Part shown: positions 1-8,081 of the stretch, one piece after another
Layout: every line of letters starts with the position of its first letter
Numbering within the stretch: the first letter of the stretch is position 1
Assembly: GCF_001645685.2 (NCBI RefSeq)
Contig: NZ_CP017080.1
Coordinates: 3,463,051-3,527,050 of the forward strand
DNA length: 64,000 nt
Source: Peribacillus muralis
Lineage (GTDB): Bacteria; Bacillota; Bacilli; Bacillales; DSM-1321
Direction: 5' to 3'
Position numbers and translations under genes: made by a program
Notes under the pieces: generated by a model
Told to the model about the DNA's origin: nothing
What the model saw: the letters and a program-made list of their open reading frames with translations, nothing else
Database searches by the model: none

Positions 1-30
1 CTGCATCTCCAATAATTTCACTATGTTCAT
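1..30 (-). CDS. Possible 5' end of a gene running off the left edge (dUTPase-like?)
   Basis: Only ten codons are visible (MNIVKLLEMQ), starting at an ATG at 28-30 and preceded by a GGTGAT-type ribosome binding site at 33-40. The short N-terminus resembles the start of dimeric Bacillus dUTPases (MN-x-x-KL-x-x-MQ), an inference from memory on very few residues. The gene would be divergent from ysdB. The reading frame stays open to the window edge. Confidence 0.3.
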   Translation of the reverse strand, partial: MNIVKLLEMQ

Positions 31-77
31 TTTCATCACCACTTTCTATCATCATCCATTAAATTATAACAAATAAA

Positions 78-103
78 TGAAACTTATTAAAAACCCATAC
101 GTA
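78..103 (+). promoter_or_regulatory. Sigma-W-type promoter of ysdB
   Basis: TGAAAC (78-83), a 16 bp spacer and CGTA (100-103) match exactly the extracytoplasmic-function sigma-W promoter of Bacillus. It lies 36 bp upstream of the ysdB start. B. subtilis ysdB is a known sigma-W target, so the assignment rests on both sequence and family knowledge. Confidence 0.85.
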
Positions 104-139
104 AATGAAGGGAATCACTCTGTTTAGGGAGGTCGCTCC

Positions 140-523
140 ATGGTATTGATCATGCGGTTCATTCTTTTGGCTCTCATCATCTTCTTCATATACACGGTCA
201 TCAAATATCTATTGAACCCGAAAAGAAAATTAGAGCTTGCACATGAACAGAAAAAGTACTTTCTTCTCGATGACACAGCGAATATCCACAAGAATTTTTT
301 GTTGACGTACAACGGAGTCATGTTTGAAGGGGAAAAGTATTTAGGAACGACGGAGCGCGCCTTCGAGGTCATATCGATCTTCATCTGGCCTAAAAAGGTC
401 GCCGGCTTGAAGGGCTTGAAGCGAAATGACTTTTTAAAAATCGAGGCATCGATAAAAAAACAATATCCCGATGCGTCTATTGATTGGAAAAGTCCGGTAA
501 AGGAATTTTTGAAAAAAGAATGA
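140..523 (+). CDS. ysdB: Sigma-W-regulated membrane-anchored protein YsdB
   Basis: The 127-residue protein has one N-terminal hydrophobic segment (about residues 4-22, MRFILLALIIFFIYTVI) followed by a charged cytoplasmic domain rich in Lys and aromatic residues. Length, topology and position beside ysdA-rplT match B. subtilis YsdB. The molecular function of the family is unknown. The ATG at 140 is preceded by GGGAGG at 127-132. It is transcribed alone, on the opposite strand to the ribosomal cluster, from an exact sigma-W promoter, which points to a role under envelope stress. A shared stem-loop terminator follows. Confidence 0.85.
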   Translation: MVLIMRFILLALIIFFIYTVIKYLLNPKRKLELAHEQKKYFLLDDTANIHKNFLLTYNGVMFEGEKYLGTTERAFEVISIFIWPKKVAGLKGLKRNDFLKIEASIKKQYPDASIDWKSPVKEFLKKE

Positions 524-530
524 AGCCACG

Positions 531-571
531 CATGAAGAGCCTTGAGGGAAATGAACCCAAGGCTCTTCATG
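531..571. terminator. Bidirectional stem-loop between ysdB and the TVP38-family gene
   Basis: Arms at 531-547 and 556-571 (CATGAAGAGCCTTG against its complement) form a long stem between two convergent genes. The flanking T-runs are short, so termination strength is uncertain. Confidence 0.6.
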
Positions 572-572
572 T

Positions 573-1142
573 CTATTCATGCGATCGGAAAAATTCCTTC
601 CAGGGGACGACTGTCTGCTTCTCTCTCAATAAATAGAGCAAGACCGTTAAGGATAATAAAATGATGACAATCAGCGTTGGGCTGAAGTCTGAAATATAGT
701 GGCCAAAAACCGTGTAAACGAAGGCAACGGGGATATTAGTCATGAAGGAAAGGTAAAAATAATTTTTCAGCCCTTTATTGGATTCCAATAAGCAAAGCGA
801 CAATAAGTAAAAGTGGATGAACGGTATGAGCCGCAGTACAGCAATCTGCCGGCTGTTCAGCTTTCGATTCCCGAATAATTTATTCTTAAGCCGGAGCAGC
901 TTATCCTTCGTTTTCGGAAATTTGCCTATCACGAAATAAAACACCATACTCGACAACGTCAAGCCGATTATCGAATAGATCGTTCCAAAGGCTGCCCCGA
1001 ATAACACACCGCCGGATATGCAGACGACAATGACGGGAATGAATAAAAATTGCCGTAACAAATGAAACGCGATAAAAATCAATGGTGCAAACACACTGCC
1101 GGATTGAACGTAGCTCATCACAAGTGTCAGTTTATCATTCAT
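573..1142 (-). CDS. TVP38/TMEM64 (DedA/VTT superfamily) membrane protein
   Basis: A 189-residue integral membrane protein with about five hydrophobic segments. The central stretch FIPVIVVCISGGVLFGAAFG followed by a second GxxxG-rich helix is the signature of the VTT/SNARE-associated domain, and LRLIPFIHFYLL fits the reentrant-loop region. Members are proposed lipid or undecaprenyl-phosphate scramblases; the substrate here is unknown. I chose the ATG at 1140-1142 because GGAGGGAGAGC lies just upstream; a TTG at 1178 would add 12 residues but has no good ribosome binding site. It lies downstream of ysdA and converges on ysdB. Confidence 0.85.
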   Translation of the reverse strand: MNDKLTLVMSYVQSGSVFAPLIFIAFHLLRQFLFIPVIVVCISGGVLFGAAFGTIYSIIGLTLSSMVFYFVIGKFPKTKDKLLRLKNKLFGNRKLNSRQIAVLRLIPFIHFYLLSLCLLESNKGLKNYFYLSFMTNIPVAFVYTVFGHYISDFSPTLIVIILLSLTVLLYLLREKQTVVPWKEFFRSHE

Positions 1143-1206
1143 GCTCTCCCTCCAGCTACTTCTTGCTGCTTCCTTCAAGCATATACATTATATGGGCTAC
1201 ATATGA

Positions 1207-1479
1207 CTATTGAATGAATATCTTGAGGCATACGCCTATTTGGATGACCATCAAGATTGGCAGTCCCCATTTAAATGCAGCATGCTTCGTCTTATGGCGA
1301 AAATGCTTCATCCCCAAAAAAGCTCCTGTCCCTCCGCCGATGAACGCCCAGAACCATAGCGTCTTTTCACTGATCCGGTATTCCCGGGCACGCGCTTTCC
1401 TTTTGTCGATTCCCATTATCGCGAATCCGATGATGTTCGTGATGACCATATACACCATGATGATCCATGCTCCCTGCAT
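1207..1479 (-). CDS. ysdA: DUF1294 membrane protein YsdA
   Basis: A 90-residue protein with the DUF1294 pattern: an N-terminal helix, DKRKAR near residues 25-30, R-x-SEKTLW, GGGTGAFLGM and FRHKTKH-x-x-FKWG, then a C-terminal hydrophobic helix. It is a small membrane protein of unknown function that sits next to rplT in many Bacillaceae. AAGGAGG precedes the ATG at 1479. It is separated from rplT by a terminator, so read-through or its own promoter is needed for expression. Confidence 0.88.
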   Translation of the reverse strand: MQGAWIIMVYMVITNIIGFAIMGIDKRKARAREYRISEKTLWFWAFIGGGTGAFLGMKHFRHKTKHAAFKWGLPILMVIQIGVCLKIFIQ

Positions 1480-1503
1480 CCAGATTTCCTCCTTCGTCTA
1501 TGT

Positions 1504-1534
1504 AAAAAGCCACCCTCTTGAAAAGAGAGTGGCT
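1504..1534 (-). terminator. Terminator of the infC-rpmI-rplT operon
   Basis: Read on the minus strand, AGCCACTCTCT pairs with AGAGGGTGGCT and is followed by a TTTTT tract. It lies 15 bp beyond the rplT stop codon. Confidence 0.85.
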
Positions 1535-1548
1535 GATATCAGTCAGAC

Positions 1549-1908
1549 TTATTTGTCTAATTGTTGTTTAGCAGCAGTTGCTAATTGAGCAAAAGCTTGT
1601 TCGTCAGCAACAGCAAGATCTGCAAGCATTTTGCGGTTCACTTCGATACCAGCTAGCTTTAGACCATGCATTAAACGGCTGTAAGAAAGACCGTTGATGC
1701 GTGCAGCTGCGTTGATACGAGTGATCCAAAGTTTGCGGAAATCACGTTTTTTCTGACGACGGTCACGGAAAGCATAGTTTCCTGACTTCATTACTTGTTG
1801 GTTAGCTACTTTGAAAAGAATATGTTTCGCGCCATAGTAACCTTTAGCTAATTTTATTACCTTTTTACGACGTTTGCGAGTAACAGTACCGCCTTTTACA
1901 CGTGGCAT
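1549..1908 (-). CDS. rplT: 50S ribosomal protein L20
   Basis: The 119-residue protein has the typical L20 sequence: [28 protein letters not shown], the [23 protein letters not shown] core and a C-terminal globular domain around [13 protein letters not shown]20 binds 23S rRNA early in 50S assembly. In Bacillus it also represses its own operon by binding the infC leader and favouring premature termination. It is the last gene of infC-rpmI-rplT, 35 bp after rpmI. Length is normal for the family. Confidence 0.98.
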   Translation of the reverse strand: MPRVKGGTVTRKRRKKVIKLAKGYYGAKHILFKVANQQVMKSGNYAFRDRRQKKRDFRKLWITRINAAARINGLSYSRLMHGLKLAGIEVNRKMLADLAVADEQAFAQLATAAKQQLDK

Positions 1909-1943
1909 GTTATTTCCCTCCTATTTAACTCGATAAATCGAAC

Positions 1944-2144
1944 TTATTTAATGTTATCTAGCATATGACGAATACGTTTGAAGTCACCTTTGCTTACAAG
2001 GCTAGCTTTGCGAAGCTTACGCTTTTGCTTAGTAGATTTGTTAGCAAATAAATGGCTTGTGTAAGCGTTAGAACGCTTAAGTTTACCGGATCCAGTCTTT
2101 TTGAAACGTTTAGCAGACCCGCGGTGAGTTTTCATTTTAGGCAT
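1944..2144 (-). CDS. rpmI: 50S ribosomal protein L35
   Basis: A 66-residue, very basic protein beginning [24 protein letters not shown], with the family-typical [16 protein letters not shown] and a C-terminal MLDNIK. It is a structural protein of the 50S subunit. A GAGGAATACC ribosome binding site precedes the ATG. It is the middle gene of the operon, 34 bp after infC. Confidence 0.98.
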   Translation of the reverse strand: MPKMKTHRGSAKRFKKTGSGKLKRSNAYTSHLFANKSTKQKRKLRKASLVSKGDFKRIRHMLDNIK

Positions 2145-2178
2145 AAGGTATTCCTCCTCATTACAAATTACTTTTCAA

Positions 2179-2694
2179 TTACTTTTCAGCTTTTGGTGCC
2201 AAGATGATGAACATGCTGCGTCCATCCATTTTAGGGTGTTGCTCGATTGTAGCCACTTCTTTACATGCTTCGGAAAAGCGAACGAGTACACGTTGACCAA
2301 TTTCCTTATGCGTAATTGCACGTCCTTTGAATCGGATAGAAGCTTTTACTTTATCGCCTTTTTCAAGGAATTTAATACCGTTGCGAAGCTTCGTATTGAA
2401 ATCATGTTCTTCAATCGTCGGGCTCAAGCGAACCTCTTTCAGACTGATGACTTTTTGATTTTTACGTGCTTCCTTGTCTTTCTTTTGCTGCTCGAAGCGG
2501 TGTTTTCCGTAGTCCATGATCCGGGCTACCGGAGGCTTTGCATTTGCAGCAACTAAAACTAGATCAAGATTTACACGAGCGGCAATTTCCAATGCTTCGA
2601 ATTTCGTTTTAATTCCAAGTTGTTCTCCGTTTTGGTCAATAAGACGAACTTCACGGGCTCGGATGCCCTCGTTTACCATCGCGTCTTTACTAAT
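2179..2694 (-). CDS. infC: Translation initiation factor IF-3 with an AUU start codon
   Basis: IF-3 prevents subunit joining and checks the start codon and initiator tRNA on the 30S subunit. The N-terminal domain ([17 protein letters not shown]) and C-terminal domain ([19 protein letters not shown]) are both present. The first ATG (2677-2679) lacks a properly spaced ribosome binding site. Five codons upstream an in-frame ATT (2692-2694) gives ISKDAMVNE, aligning with the B. subtilis IF-3 start ISKD, and GGAGGTGG (2701-2708) sits 9 nt before it. I therefore annotate 171 residues with an AUU start, a rare codon conserved in infC and linked to autoregulation. Confidence 0.96.
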   Translation of the reverse strand: MSKDAMVNEGIRAREVRLIDQNGEQLGIKTKFEALEIAARVNLDLVLVAANAKPPVARIMDYGKHRFEQQKKDKEARKNQKVISLKEVRLSPTIEEHDFNTKLRNGIKFLEKGDKVKASIRFKGRAITHKEIGQRVLVRFSEACKEVATIEQHPKMDGRSMFIILAPKAEK

Positions 2695-2935
2695 AGTTAG
2701 CCACCTCCAAAGATATTGGCGAATACGAATATTTGAATCAATTCGGTCACGCTCACAACTCGCTTACAGGATATAATCATAATAAAAAAGTGTGGATGCA
2801 TGCTGCACCCACACTGATAGACTCATTCAGAAAGATCCAAATAATCAAATCATGACCTGTTAACTGCATTGCTTGCGTCAACCAGGTGAGAAGCGGGTGC
2901 TTCTTCTTTTCCTCAAACACGTATTCAATTCACTT
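2695..2935 (-). ncRNA. L20-type attenuator leader of infC-rpmI-rplT
   Basis: The leader of about 240 nt contains a terminator hairpin at 2783-2816 (minus strand AGTGTGGGTGCAGC, loop, ATGCATCCACACT, then TTTTTTA). An upstream GCACCC (2895-2900) is complementary to GGGTGC in the terminator 5' arm (2805-2810), giving a mutually exclusive antiterminator. This is the layout of the L20 leader family, in which L20 binding favours termination. No other feature is seen in the 2695-3041 stretch apart from the promoter. Confidence 0.8.
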
Positions 2936-2939
2936 TAGA

Positions 2940-2969
2940 AATATATCATAAACACTGATGACTTGTCAA
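2940..2969 (-). promoter_or_regulatory. Sigma-A promoter of infC operon
   Basis: On the minus strand TTGACA (2964-2969), an 18 bp spacer and TATATT (2940-2945) form a near-consensus vegetative promoter directly upstream of the attenuator leader. Confidence 0.8.
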
Positions 2970-3041
2970 ATGCTAATTTTATTCGTTTTTCACAACAAAA
3001 TTAATATTAGCAGACATTCTGTTATTTGACAATACGTTTTT

Positions 3042-3536
3042 TCAAAGTAATTTGGACAAAAGATATTCATCATGAAACTTCCCATCAAAAAACAGGGATT
3101 CACGCCTTACGCCCTCTTGTTCAAACCCCATCTTAGCATACAGCGAAAGCGCGGGAGCATTATTTGCGATCACAGACAATTCCAGGCGCCGGATTCCATT
3201 GAGGCGGGCAAACTTCTCCATTTCCTGGAACAACTTAACCCCGATGCCTTTTCCCCGATCCTTTTCACGGATGCCGATGACGATCTTGGCTGAATGCCTT
3301 GTTCTCTCGAGCCCGTTCCCGACCAACAGTAAATAACCATGGAGATCATGGCCGCTTGCAGCAACAAGGAATACGGAATTGCGATTTTTTTCTATTTGCT
3401 CCAATTGTCTTTCCATTTGGATGTCCGTAGCTTTTCTTTCACCTGGGTTGAAAAGCATATACCCGGAATCTTCAACATGATTGAACAAAGCTGCCAATTC
3501 ATCACTGTCTTGCCTCAAGGCCCTTCTGATTTCCAT
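3042..3536 (-). CDS. GNAT-family N-acetyltransferase
   Basis: A 164-residue GCN5-related acetyltransferase, which transfers acetyl from acetyl-CoA to an amine. The acetyl-CoA pyrophosphate-binding loop is visible as IREKDRGKGIGVKLF (consensus R/Q-x-x-G-x-G/A), followed by RRLELSVIANNAPALSLYAKMGFEQEG, the C-terminal motif B with N-x-x-A-x-x-LYxKxGF. Such sequences resemble RimJ/RimL-like or YhhY-like enzymes, but the substrate cannot be predicted. The ATG at 3536 has an AAGGGGG ribosome binding site about 11 nt upstream. It follows a small membrane protein gene on the same strand. Confidence 0.85.
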   Translation of the reverse strand: MEIRRALRQDSDELAALFNHVEDSGYMLFNPGERKATDIQMERQLEQIEKNRNSVFLVAASGHDLHGYLLLVGNGLERTRHSAKIVIGIREKDRGKGIGVKLFQEMEKFARLNGIRRLELSVIANNAPALSLYAKMGFEQEGVRRESLFFDGKFHDEYLLSKLL

Positions 3537-3568
3537 TTGCGGCCATTCCCCCTTTACTTCTTAAGGTG

Positions 3569-3745
3569 TTAGTCTAAAGAGTTTTCTTTTGCTTTCTTCT
3601 TTTTTTCGATCGAATCCCAAGAAAAGAGAATGATCCAAAAAAGCAGGACCGGGACAATCGCATACTGTCGATAATCGTCCAACACCAATAAAATGATGAT
3701 GGCAAGAAATGTTGGCCCGAATAGATAAGAGAATTTCTTCTTCAT
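3569..3745 (-). CDS. Small two-helix membrane protein
   Basis: A 58-residue protein, MKKKFSYLFG followed by two hydrophobic segments (about residues 8-20 and 27-43) and a lysine-rich cytoplasmic tail. The GGAGG at about 3752-3756 is spaced for the ATG at 3745, so the upstream TTG at 3763, which would place the ribosome binding site inside the gene, was not used. No family recognised. It lies between thrS and the acetyltransferase, 32 bp from the latter, and may be co-transcribed with it. Confidence 0.65.
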   Translation of the reverse strand: MKKKFSYLFGPTFLAIIILLVLDDYRQYAIVPVLLFWIILFSWDSIEKKKKAKENSLD

Positions 3746-3795
3746 TCTGACCCTCCTTTTCAATGTTGTGGTGGTCTCATTTTATCATGACTGAA

Positions 3796-3831
3796 ACAAA
3801 AGAGGGACACAACAAATGTGCCCCTCTTTTG
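3796..3831 (-). terminator. thrS terminator
   Basis: Minus strand AAAAGAGGGGCAC pairs with GTGTCCCTCTTTT around a short loop, immediately after the thrS stop codon. Confidence 0.85.
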
Positions 3832-3834
3832 CCG

Positions 3835-5766
3835 TTAGCGGCTTACTTCCGCTTTAATCGCTGCAACGAAATCTTCAAAAGCGATCGTTTCCGATTTTTG
3901 TTCACCGTATTTACGTACATTCACACTGCCCTCTTTGGCCTCATTATCGCCAACAACGAGCATGTATGGGATTTTTTGCATTTGCGCTTCGCGGATCTTA
4001 TAACCGATTTTCTCGTCACGTGTATCCAGATCGACGCGAATGCCTTGTGCTTTAAGTTTTTCTTGCACCTCTTTCGCATAATCCAAATGCACTTCTGGAG
4101 AGACCGGGATCACTTGTGCCTGGATAGGTGCCAGCCAAGTCGGGAATGCTCCCTTATATTCCTCGATCAAGTACGCGACGAAGCGTTCCATTGTCGAAAC
4201 GACACCGCGGTGGATGACGACCGGACGGTGCTGCTTGCCGTCTTCCCCGACATAATTAAGATCAAAACGTTCAGGAAGCAGGAAATCCAGCTGTACAGTG
4301 GAAAGCGTTTCATCTTTCCCTAATGCGGTACGCACTTGAACATCTAGCTTAGGACCGTAGAATGCCGCTTCACCTTCCGCTTCAAAATAATCCAGTCCAA
4401 GTTCATCCATGGCATCTTTTAACATGCCTTGCGCTTTTTCCCACATCGCATCATCATCAAAATATTTTTCTGTATCTTGCGGATCGCGATAGGACAGACG
4501 GAATGAATAATCCTTGATATCGAAATCTTTATATACTTCGAGGACAAGGTTCACAACACGCTTGAACTCTTCTTTGATTTGATCTGGACGGACGAATATG
4601 TGGGCATCATTCAATGTCATCCCGCGTACACGCTGAAGGCCGGAAAGCGCACCCGACATTTCATAGCGGTGCATCAAGCCAAGCTCGGCTATCCGGATCG
4701 GCAGCTCACGGTAGCTGTGAATACTGTTTTTATATACCATCATGTGATGCGGGCAGTTCATCGGACGTAAAACGAGCTGTTCGTTTTCCATCTCCATGAC
4801 AGGGAACATGCCGTCCTGGTAATGATCCCAGTGTCCGGATGTTTTATAAAGGTCCACGCTTCCCATTACAGGTGTGTAGACGTGGTCATAGCCCAGCCGT
4901 TCTTCCTTGTCGACGATATACCTTTCGATCGTCCGGCGAATGGTCGCACCTTTTGGCAGCCACATCGGCAGCCCCTGCCCGACTTTTTGTGAGCTCATGA
5001 ACAAGTCCAATTCCTTGCCGATTTTACGGTGATCCCGTTCCTTGGCTTCTTCGAGGAAGCGCAGGTGCTCGGCCAATTCTTCTTTTTTATAGAAAGCCGT
5101 TCCGTATATTCGCTGAAGCATCTTGTTTTTGCTATCGCCTCTCCAATAAGCACCAGCGATGCTCAAAAGCTTGAATTCCTTGATCTTCCCAGTTGATGGA
5201 ACGTGAATTCCACGACAAAGGTCAAAGAATTCCCCTTGCTCATAAAGCGTTACCTGCTGATCGGCAGGAATCGCATCGATCAGCTCCAGTTTATACTCAT
5301 CGCCAATTTCTTTAAAACGGGAAATGGCTTCATCACGACTGACCTCGATACGGGATACTTCCAAGTTTTCATTGACGATTTTCTTCATTTCTTTTTCAAT
5401 CAATGGGAGATCCTCGGGAGTCAATGATTCCTCTAAGTCGATATCATAGTAAAAACCGCCCTCGATGACTGGTCCCACACCGAATTTAGCATTCTTGTAC
5501 AAGCGTTTGATGGCTTGGGCCATTAAGTGGGCTGTACTGTGGCGCAGCACTTCAAGTGCATCCGGTGCGTCCTGTGTAACGATTTCAATCGTCCCGTCTT
5601 CAAGAAGCGGACGTTTCAAATCATATAATTCACCATTGAATTTTCCGGCAATGGATTTTTTCCTTAAACCAGGACTGATCGATTGCGCGATGTCTTCAGT
5701 TGTTGTGCCTTTGGCAAACTCCTTAACCGCTCCGTCAGGAAAAGATATTTTCAGTAATTCAGACAT
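3835..5766 (-). CDS. thrS: Threonyl-tRNA synthetase
   Basis: Charges tRNA-Thr with threonine. The 643-residue protein has the full bacterial architecture: an N-terminal TGS domain (about 1-62), the editing domain with H-x-x-x-H in [13 protein letters not shown] (about 74-85) and [10 protein letters not shown], the class II catalytic core with [10 protein letters not shown] (zinc-binding Cys) and LRMT-like [10 protein letters not shown], and an anticodon-binding domain from about residue 540 ([16 protein letters not shown]). It is monocistronic, preceded by a T-box riboswitch and followed by a strong terminator, so expression should respond to uncharged tRNA-Thr. Confidence 0.98.
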   Translation of the reverse strand: MSELLKISFPDGAVKEFAKGTTTEDIAQSISPGLRKKSIAGKFNGELYDLKRPLLEDGTIEIVTQDAPDALEVLRHSTAHLMAQAIKRLYKNAKFGVGPVIEGGFYYDIDLEESLTPEDLPLIEKEMKKIVNENLEVSRIEVSRDEAISRFKEIGDEYKLELIDAIPADQQVTLYEQGEFFDLCRGIHVPSTGKIKEFKLLSIAGAYWRGDSKNKMLQRIYGTAFYKKEELAEHLRFLEEAKERDHRKIGKELDLFMSSQKVGQGLPMWLPKGATIRRTIERYIVDKEERLGYDHVYTPVMGSVDLYKTSGHWDHYQDGMFPVMEMENEQLVLRPMNCPHHMMVYKNSIHSYRELPIRIAELGLMHRYEMSGALSGLQRVRGMTLNDAHIFVRPDQIKEEFKRVVNLVLEVYKDFDIKDYSFRLSYRDPQDTEKYFDDDAMWEKAQGMLKDAMDELGLDYFEAEGEAAFYGPKLDVQVRTALGKDETLSTVQLDFLLPERFDLNYVGEDGKQHRPVVIHRGVVSTMERFVAYLIEEYKGAFPTWLAPIQAQVIPVSPEVHLDYAKEVQEKLKAQGIRVDLDTRDEKIGYKIREAQMQKIPYMLVVGDNEAKEGSVNVRKYGEQKSETIAFEDFVAAIKAEVSR

Positions 5767-6122
5767 TCAGTTTCACTCCCTCTTATTGTTCGGACAATTT
5801 CCTTGCAGGCAGCTGATTCCAATACAACACAAAAAGCCCGCCCCTGTATGAATACAGGGACGAGCTTAGTAATAGTAATCATTAACCCGCGGTTCCACCC
5901 TCGTTCCATTTTGCTTTTCAGGGCAAAACGGCACTTGTAACTTGGTAACGGCAGCTTCCCGTCAGCTCATATTCGCAGGAATGCCTGCTTTCCGAGCCGA
6001 AGTTTAAAGGTGGTAAGTGTTCCATGCGAATAGGAAGCTTTCAGCCTGTTGGCTCCCCTCTCTGCAAATCGAATATCAGAATACCCTTGTCCTCATCATA
6101 ACTTTTGTTTTTTTATAGTATG
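5767..6122 (-). ncRNA. T-box riboswitch in the thrS leader
   Basis: The hallmark GGGTGGAACCGCGGG lies at 5886-5900 (minus strand). Downstream is a terminator hairpin at 5831-5866 (AAGCTCGTCCCTGTA against TACAGGGGCGGGCTT then T5), and the T-box sequence can pair with its 5' arm region as antiterminator. The 5' part shows an AGAGAGGGGAG kink-turn-like motif and a stem I with CTTACCACC, where ACC is the likely threonine specifier codon. Uncharged tRNA-Thr is expected to allow read-through into thrS. Confidence 0.92.
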
Positions 6123-6128
6123 TAGGAA

Positions 6129-6157
6129 ATTATAAGTTGTTATACGGGGAAAATCAA
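6129..6157 (-). promoter_or_regulatory. Sigma-A promoter of thrS
   Basis: TTGATT (6152-6157), a 17 bp spacer and TATAAT (6129-6134) on the minus strand place the transcript start near 6122, at the beginning of the T-box leader. Confidence 0.8.
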
Positions 6158-6183
6158 GGTTAATTTTCTCTTTCCGATGAAAG

Positions 6184-7020
6184 TCATTCATTTGCACGGG
6201 AAAATGACGAAAGTGGCAGAACAGTCGCACGCTCTTCAAAAATCCTTGAGATCGTTTGAATGAGCCCCTCTTCCTTGTCATCTGTATAAATATATAAGTT
6301 CACGGGTGCGATCGAAAGCAGCGGGGCCAGTATCACCGTGTCGAGAAAAAGTGAACTTTTGGCAAGAAGCCTCCTATCGATCAAACTATTGATTCTCGGG
6401 CGGTCGAGCTTAGTGAATGCCTGATCATAGAAATGAAACCCGTCACTATTGACGAGGTGAAGCTTCGTGAATTTCGGCTCTTGGCCAAAAAGGCAATCAC
6501 GCAGCGTCGCGATGAAATTTTGGTAGTCCTGTTCCAATTTATATTCATCAATCGCCTTCACCACATACTTCTCCAACGTGTGCTGGAATGACTTCAACCG
6601 AAAAGTCGTAAAGGAATCGAATGAAAAAGATACCTTCCCCTCCAAAATGCTTTGCAGGCCGAACTCTATTGATTGCTTCTCATTATCGAATGCCGCATCC
6701 CCATTCACGGCCCTTTCCCCATCAATGATCGAGGAGGCGATTTCAATGATCGCTTCGATTTCCTCCCGTTCCCTATAAAAAAATTTCCCGACGATTATTT
6801 GTTCAAGTACAGTAAGCGTCTTTTCTTCCAATAAAAAAGAATGGAATGAGTCACGAAGCAAAATCAACCATTTATCCGCCGAAGACTCCGATATATCCAC
6901 ATGCATTCCTTGTTGCGGAAGAAATTGAATGCATGTTCGAAATTCTGCCCCAAGTGGATGGACAGAAACGAAATCAAGCAATTTCAATGCCTCTGAATCA
7001 TTTTGAAACGAAATTTGCAC
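6184..7020 (-). CDS. ytxC: Sporulation protein YtxC
   Basis: A 278-residue protein matching the YtxC family by sequence pattern and by its position between dnaI and thrS. No catalytic motif or membrane segment is evident. The family is tied to sporulation in B. subtilis but its mechanism is unknown. The start is a GTG at 7020 behind a GGGGGGATG ribosome binding site. A CATATACT at 7057-7064 (minus strand) resembles a sigma-E -10 element, but its -35 match is poor, so mother-cell control is only suggested. It ends 26 bp before the thrS promoter. Confidence 0.85.
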   Translation of the reverse strand: MQISFQNDSEALKLLDFVSVHPLGAEFRTCIQFLPQQGMHVDISESSADKWLILLRDSFHSFLLEEKTLTVLEQIIVGKFFYREREEIEAIIEIASSIIDGERAVNGDAAFDNEKQSIEFGLQSILEGKVSFSFDSFTTFRLKSFQHTLEKYVVKAIDEYKLEQDYQNFIATLRDCLFGQEPKFTKLHLVNSDGFHFYDQAFTKLDRPRINSLIDRRLLAKSSLFLDTVILAPLLSIAPVNLYIYTDDKEEGLIQTISRIFEERATVLPLSSFSRANE

Positions 7021-7106
7021 TACGACATCCCCCCTTCCCCCTTGCTTCTTTTTTCAAGTATATGGGGGTGGGGACAGGTTTAGAAGTGGATGGGAGCTGT
7101 AATAAA

Positions 7107-7138
7107 GAAAAAAAGTGACCTCTTATCAGAGACCACTT
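7107..7138 (-). terminator. Terminator after dnaI
   Basis: Minus strand AAGTGGTCTCT pairs (two G-U pairs) with AGAGGTCACTT and is followed by TTTTTTT, directly after the dnaI stop codon. Confidence 0.85.
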
Positions 7139-7142
7139 CCCT

Positions 7143-8081
7143 TTATCTTCTGCGGTTCACTCCATCCAGTCTTACAGGCTCCGCTAAATATTGAATTCTT
7201 TCCAAAACCCGGGCCGCCTTCACTTCTTCCTTCTCACCACGCTGTGAAAAGGTCAGGTGATTCTCGAGTCCATCCATATCAAAATTCGAAGTGAAAAACG
7301 TCGGCAGGTTTTCCAGCATCCTAAATTGCAATATCGGCCCGAAGACCTCGTCACGGCCCCAACTCGTCATGGACTCTGCCCCGATATCGTCCAGCATGAG
7401 GATAGGTGCCGTTTTCACCATCTCGATTTTTTCGTTGACCGTATTATCTCCGATCGAACCCTTAAGCTCCCTTAAATAGTCAGGTACATAAACAATAAGG
7501 GAGGCAATTTGCCTTTGGGCAAGTTCATTGGCGATCGCACCTAGCAAATACGTTTTTCCCACGCCGAACTTCCCATATATATAGAGACCCTTCTGACGTT
7601 TTCCCGGTTCATACTCCATAATGAACGACATCGCTTTACTTAAAACATTCAAGCGTTTGTTTTCATCATCCGTCTGGGTAAAGTCCTCGATCGATGCCCT
7701 TAAAATATCCTTCGGCACGTAAAGGCTGCGGATCAATTTTTCCCGTTTACGCTTTTCATCCTCTGCGTGCTTCCGCGGGCAAACTTCATAATGCAGATTC
7801 AATGCCTTCCCTTGAACGACCAGTTTCGGATAATATCCATGCATCATATTGATGCAGCCATCCAAGCTCGGGCATTTGTCGCACTTATTGCTTTGTGAAG
7901 TGAATTCATAAAGCTTTCCGAGGTTTTTATCGATCATTTCCTTCGTGACGGTCGAACTGTTGGCATTCAAGTAAAGCCGGACTTGCTCGTCTGCAAAAAT
8001 CTCCTGTTTAAGCTTTTCGTAACGCTGTTGAAATTGGTTCGTATTCGCCAATTTATTAAGCGATCTATTGATCTTTTCCAT
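7143..8081 (-). CDS. dnaI: Primosomal protein DnaI (helicase loader)
   Basis: Loads the replicative helicase DnaC onto the origin or a restart site. The 312-residue protein has an N-terminal helicase-binding domain with a zinc site (CDKCPSLDGC, then CPRK near residue 101) and a C-terminal AAA+ ATPase domain with Walker A GKFGVGKTYL (about 171-180), Walker B ILMLDDIGAES and sensor 1 TFFTSNF. The start codon lies 17 bp inside the 3' end of dnaB, with GGAGGTGAAATGAACG as ribosome binding site, indicating translational coupling. Length matches B. subtilis DnaI. Confidence 0.97.
   Translation of the reverse strand: MEKINRSLNKLANTNQFQQRYEKLKQEIFADEQVRLYLNANSSTVTKEMIDKNLGKLYEFTSQSNKCDKCPSLDGCINMMHGYYPKLVVQGKALNLHYEVCPRKHAEDEKRKREKLIRSLYVPKDILRASIEDFTQTDDENKRLNVLSKAMSFIMEYEPGKRQKGLYIYGKFGVGKTYLLGAIANELAQRQIASLIVYVPDYLRELKGSIGDNTVNEKIEMVKTAPILMLDDIGAESMTSWGRDEVFGPILQFRMLENLPTFFTSNFDMDGLENHLTFSQRGEKEEVKAARVLERIQYLAEPVRLDGVNRRR

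Noticed and set aside
2971..3012. TGCTAAT/ATTAGCA inverted repeat upstream of the infC promoter
   Set aside because: Long AT-rich loop and no T-run; too weak to call as a terminator of the acetyltransferase gene.
5203..5427. Plus-strand ORFs across thrS, polA, dnaE and other long genes
   Set aside because: They are reverse-frame shadows of well-supported genes with no independent signals.
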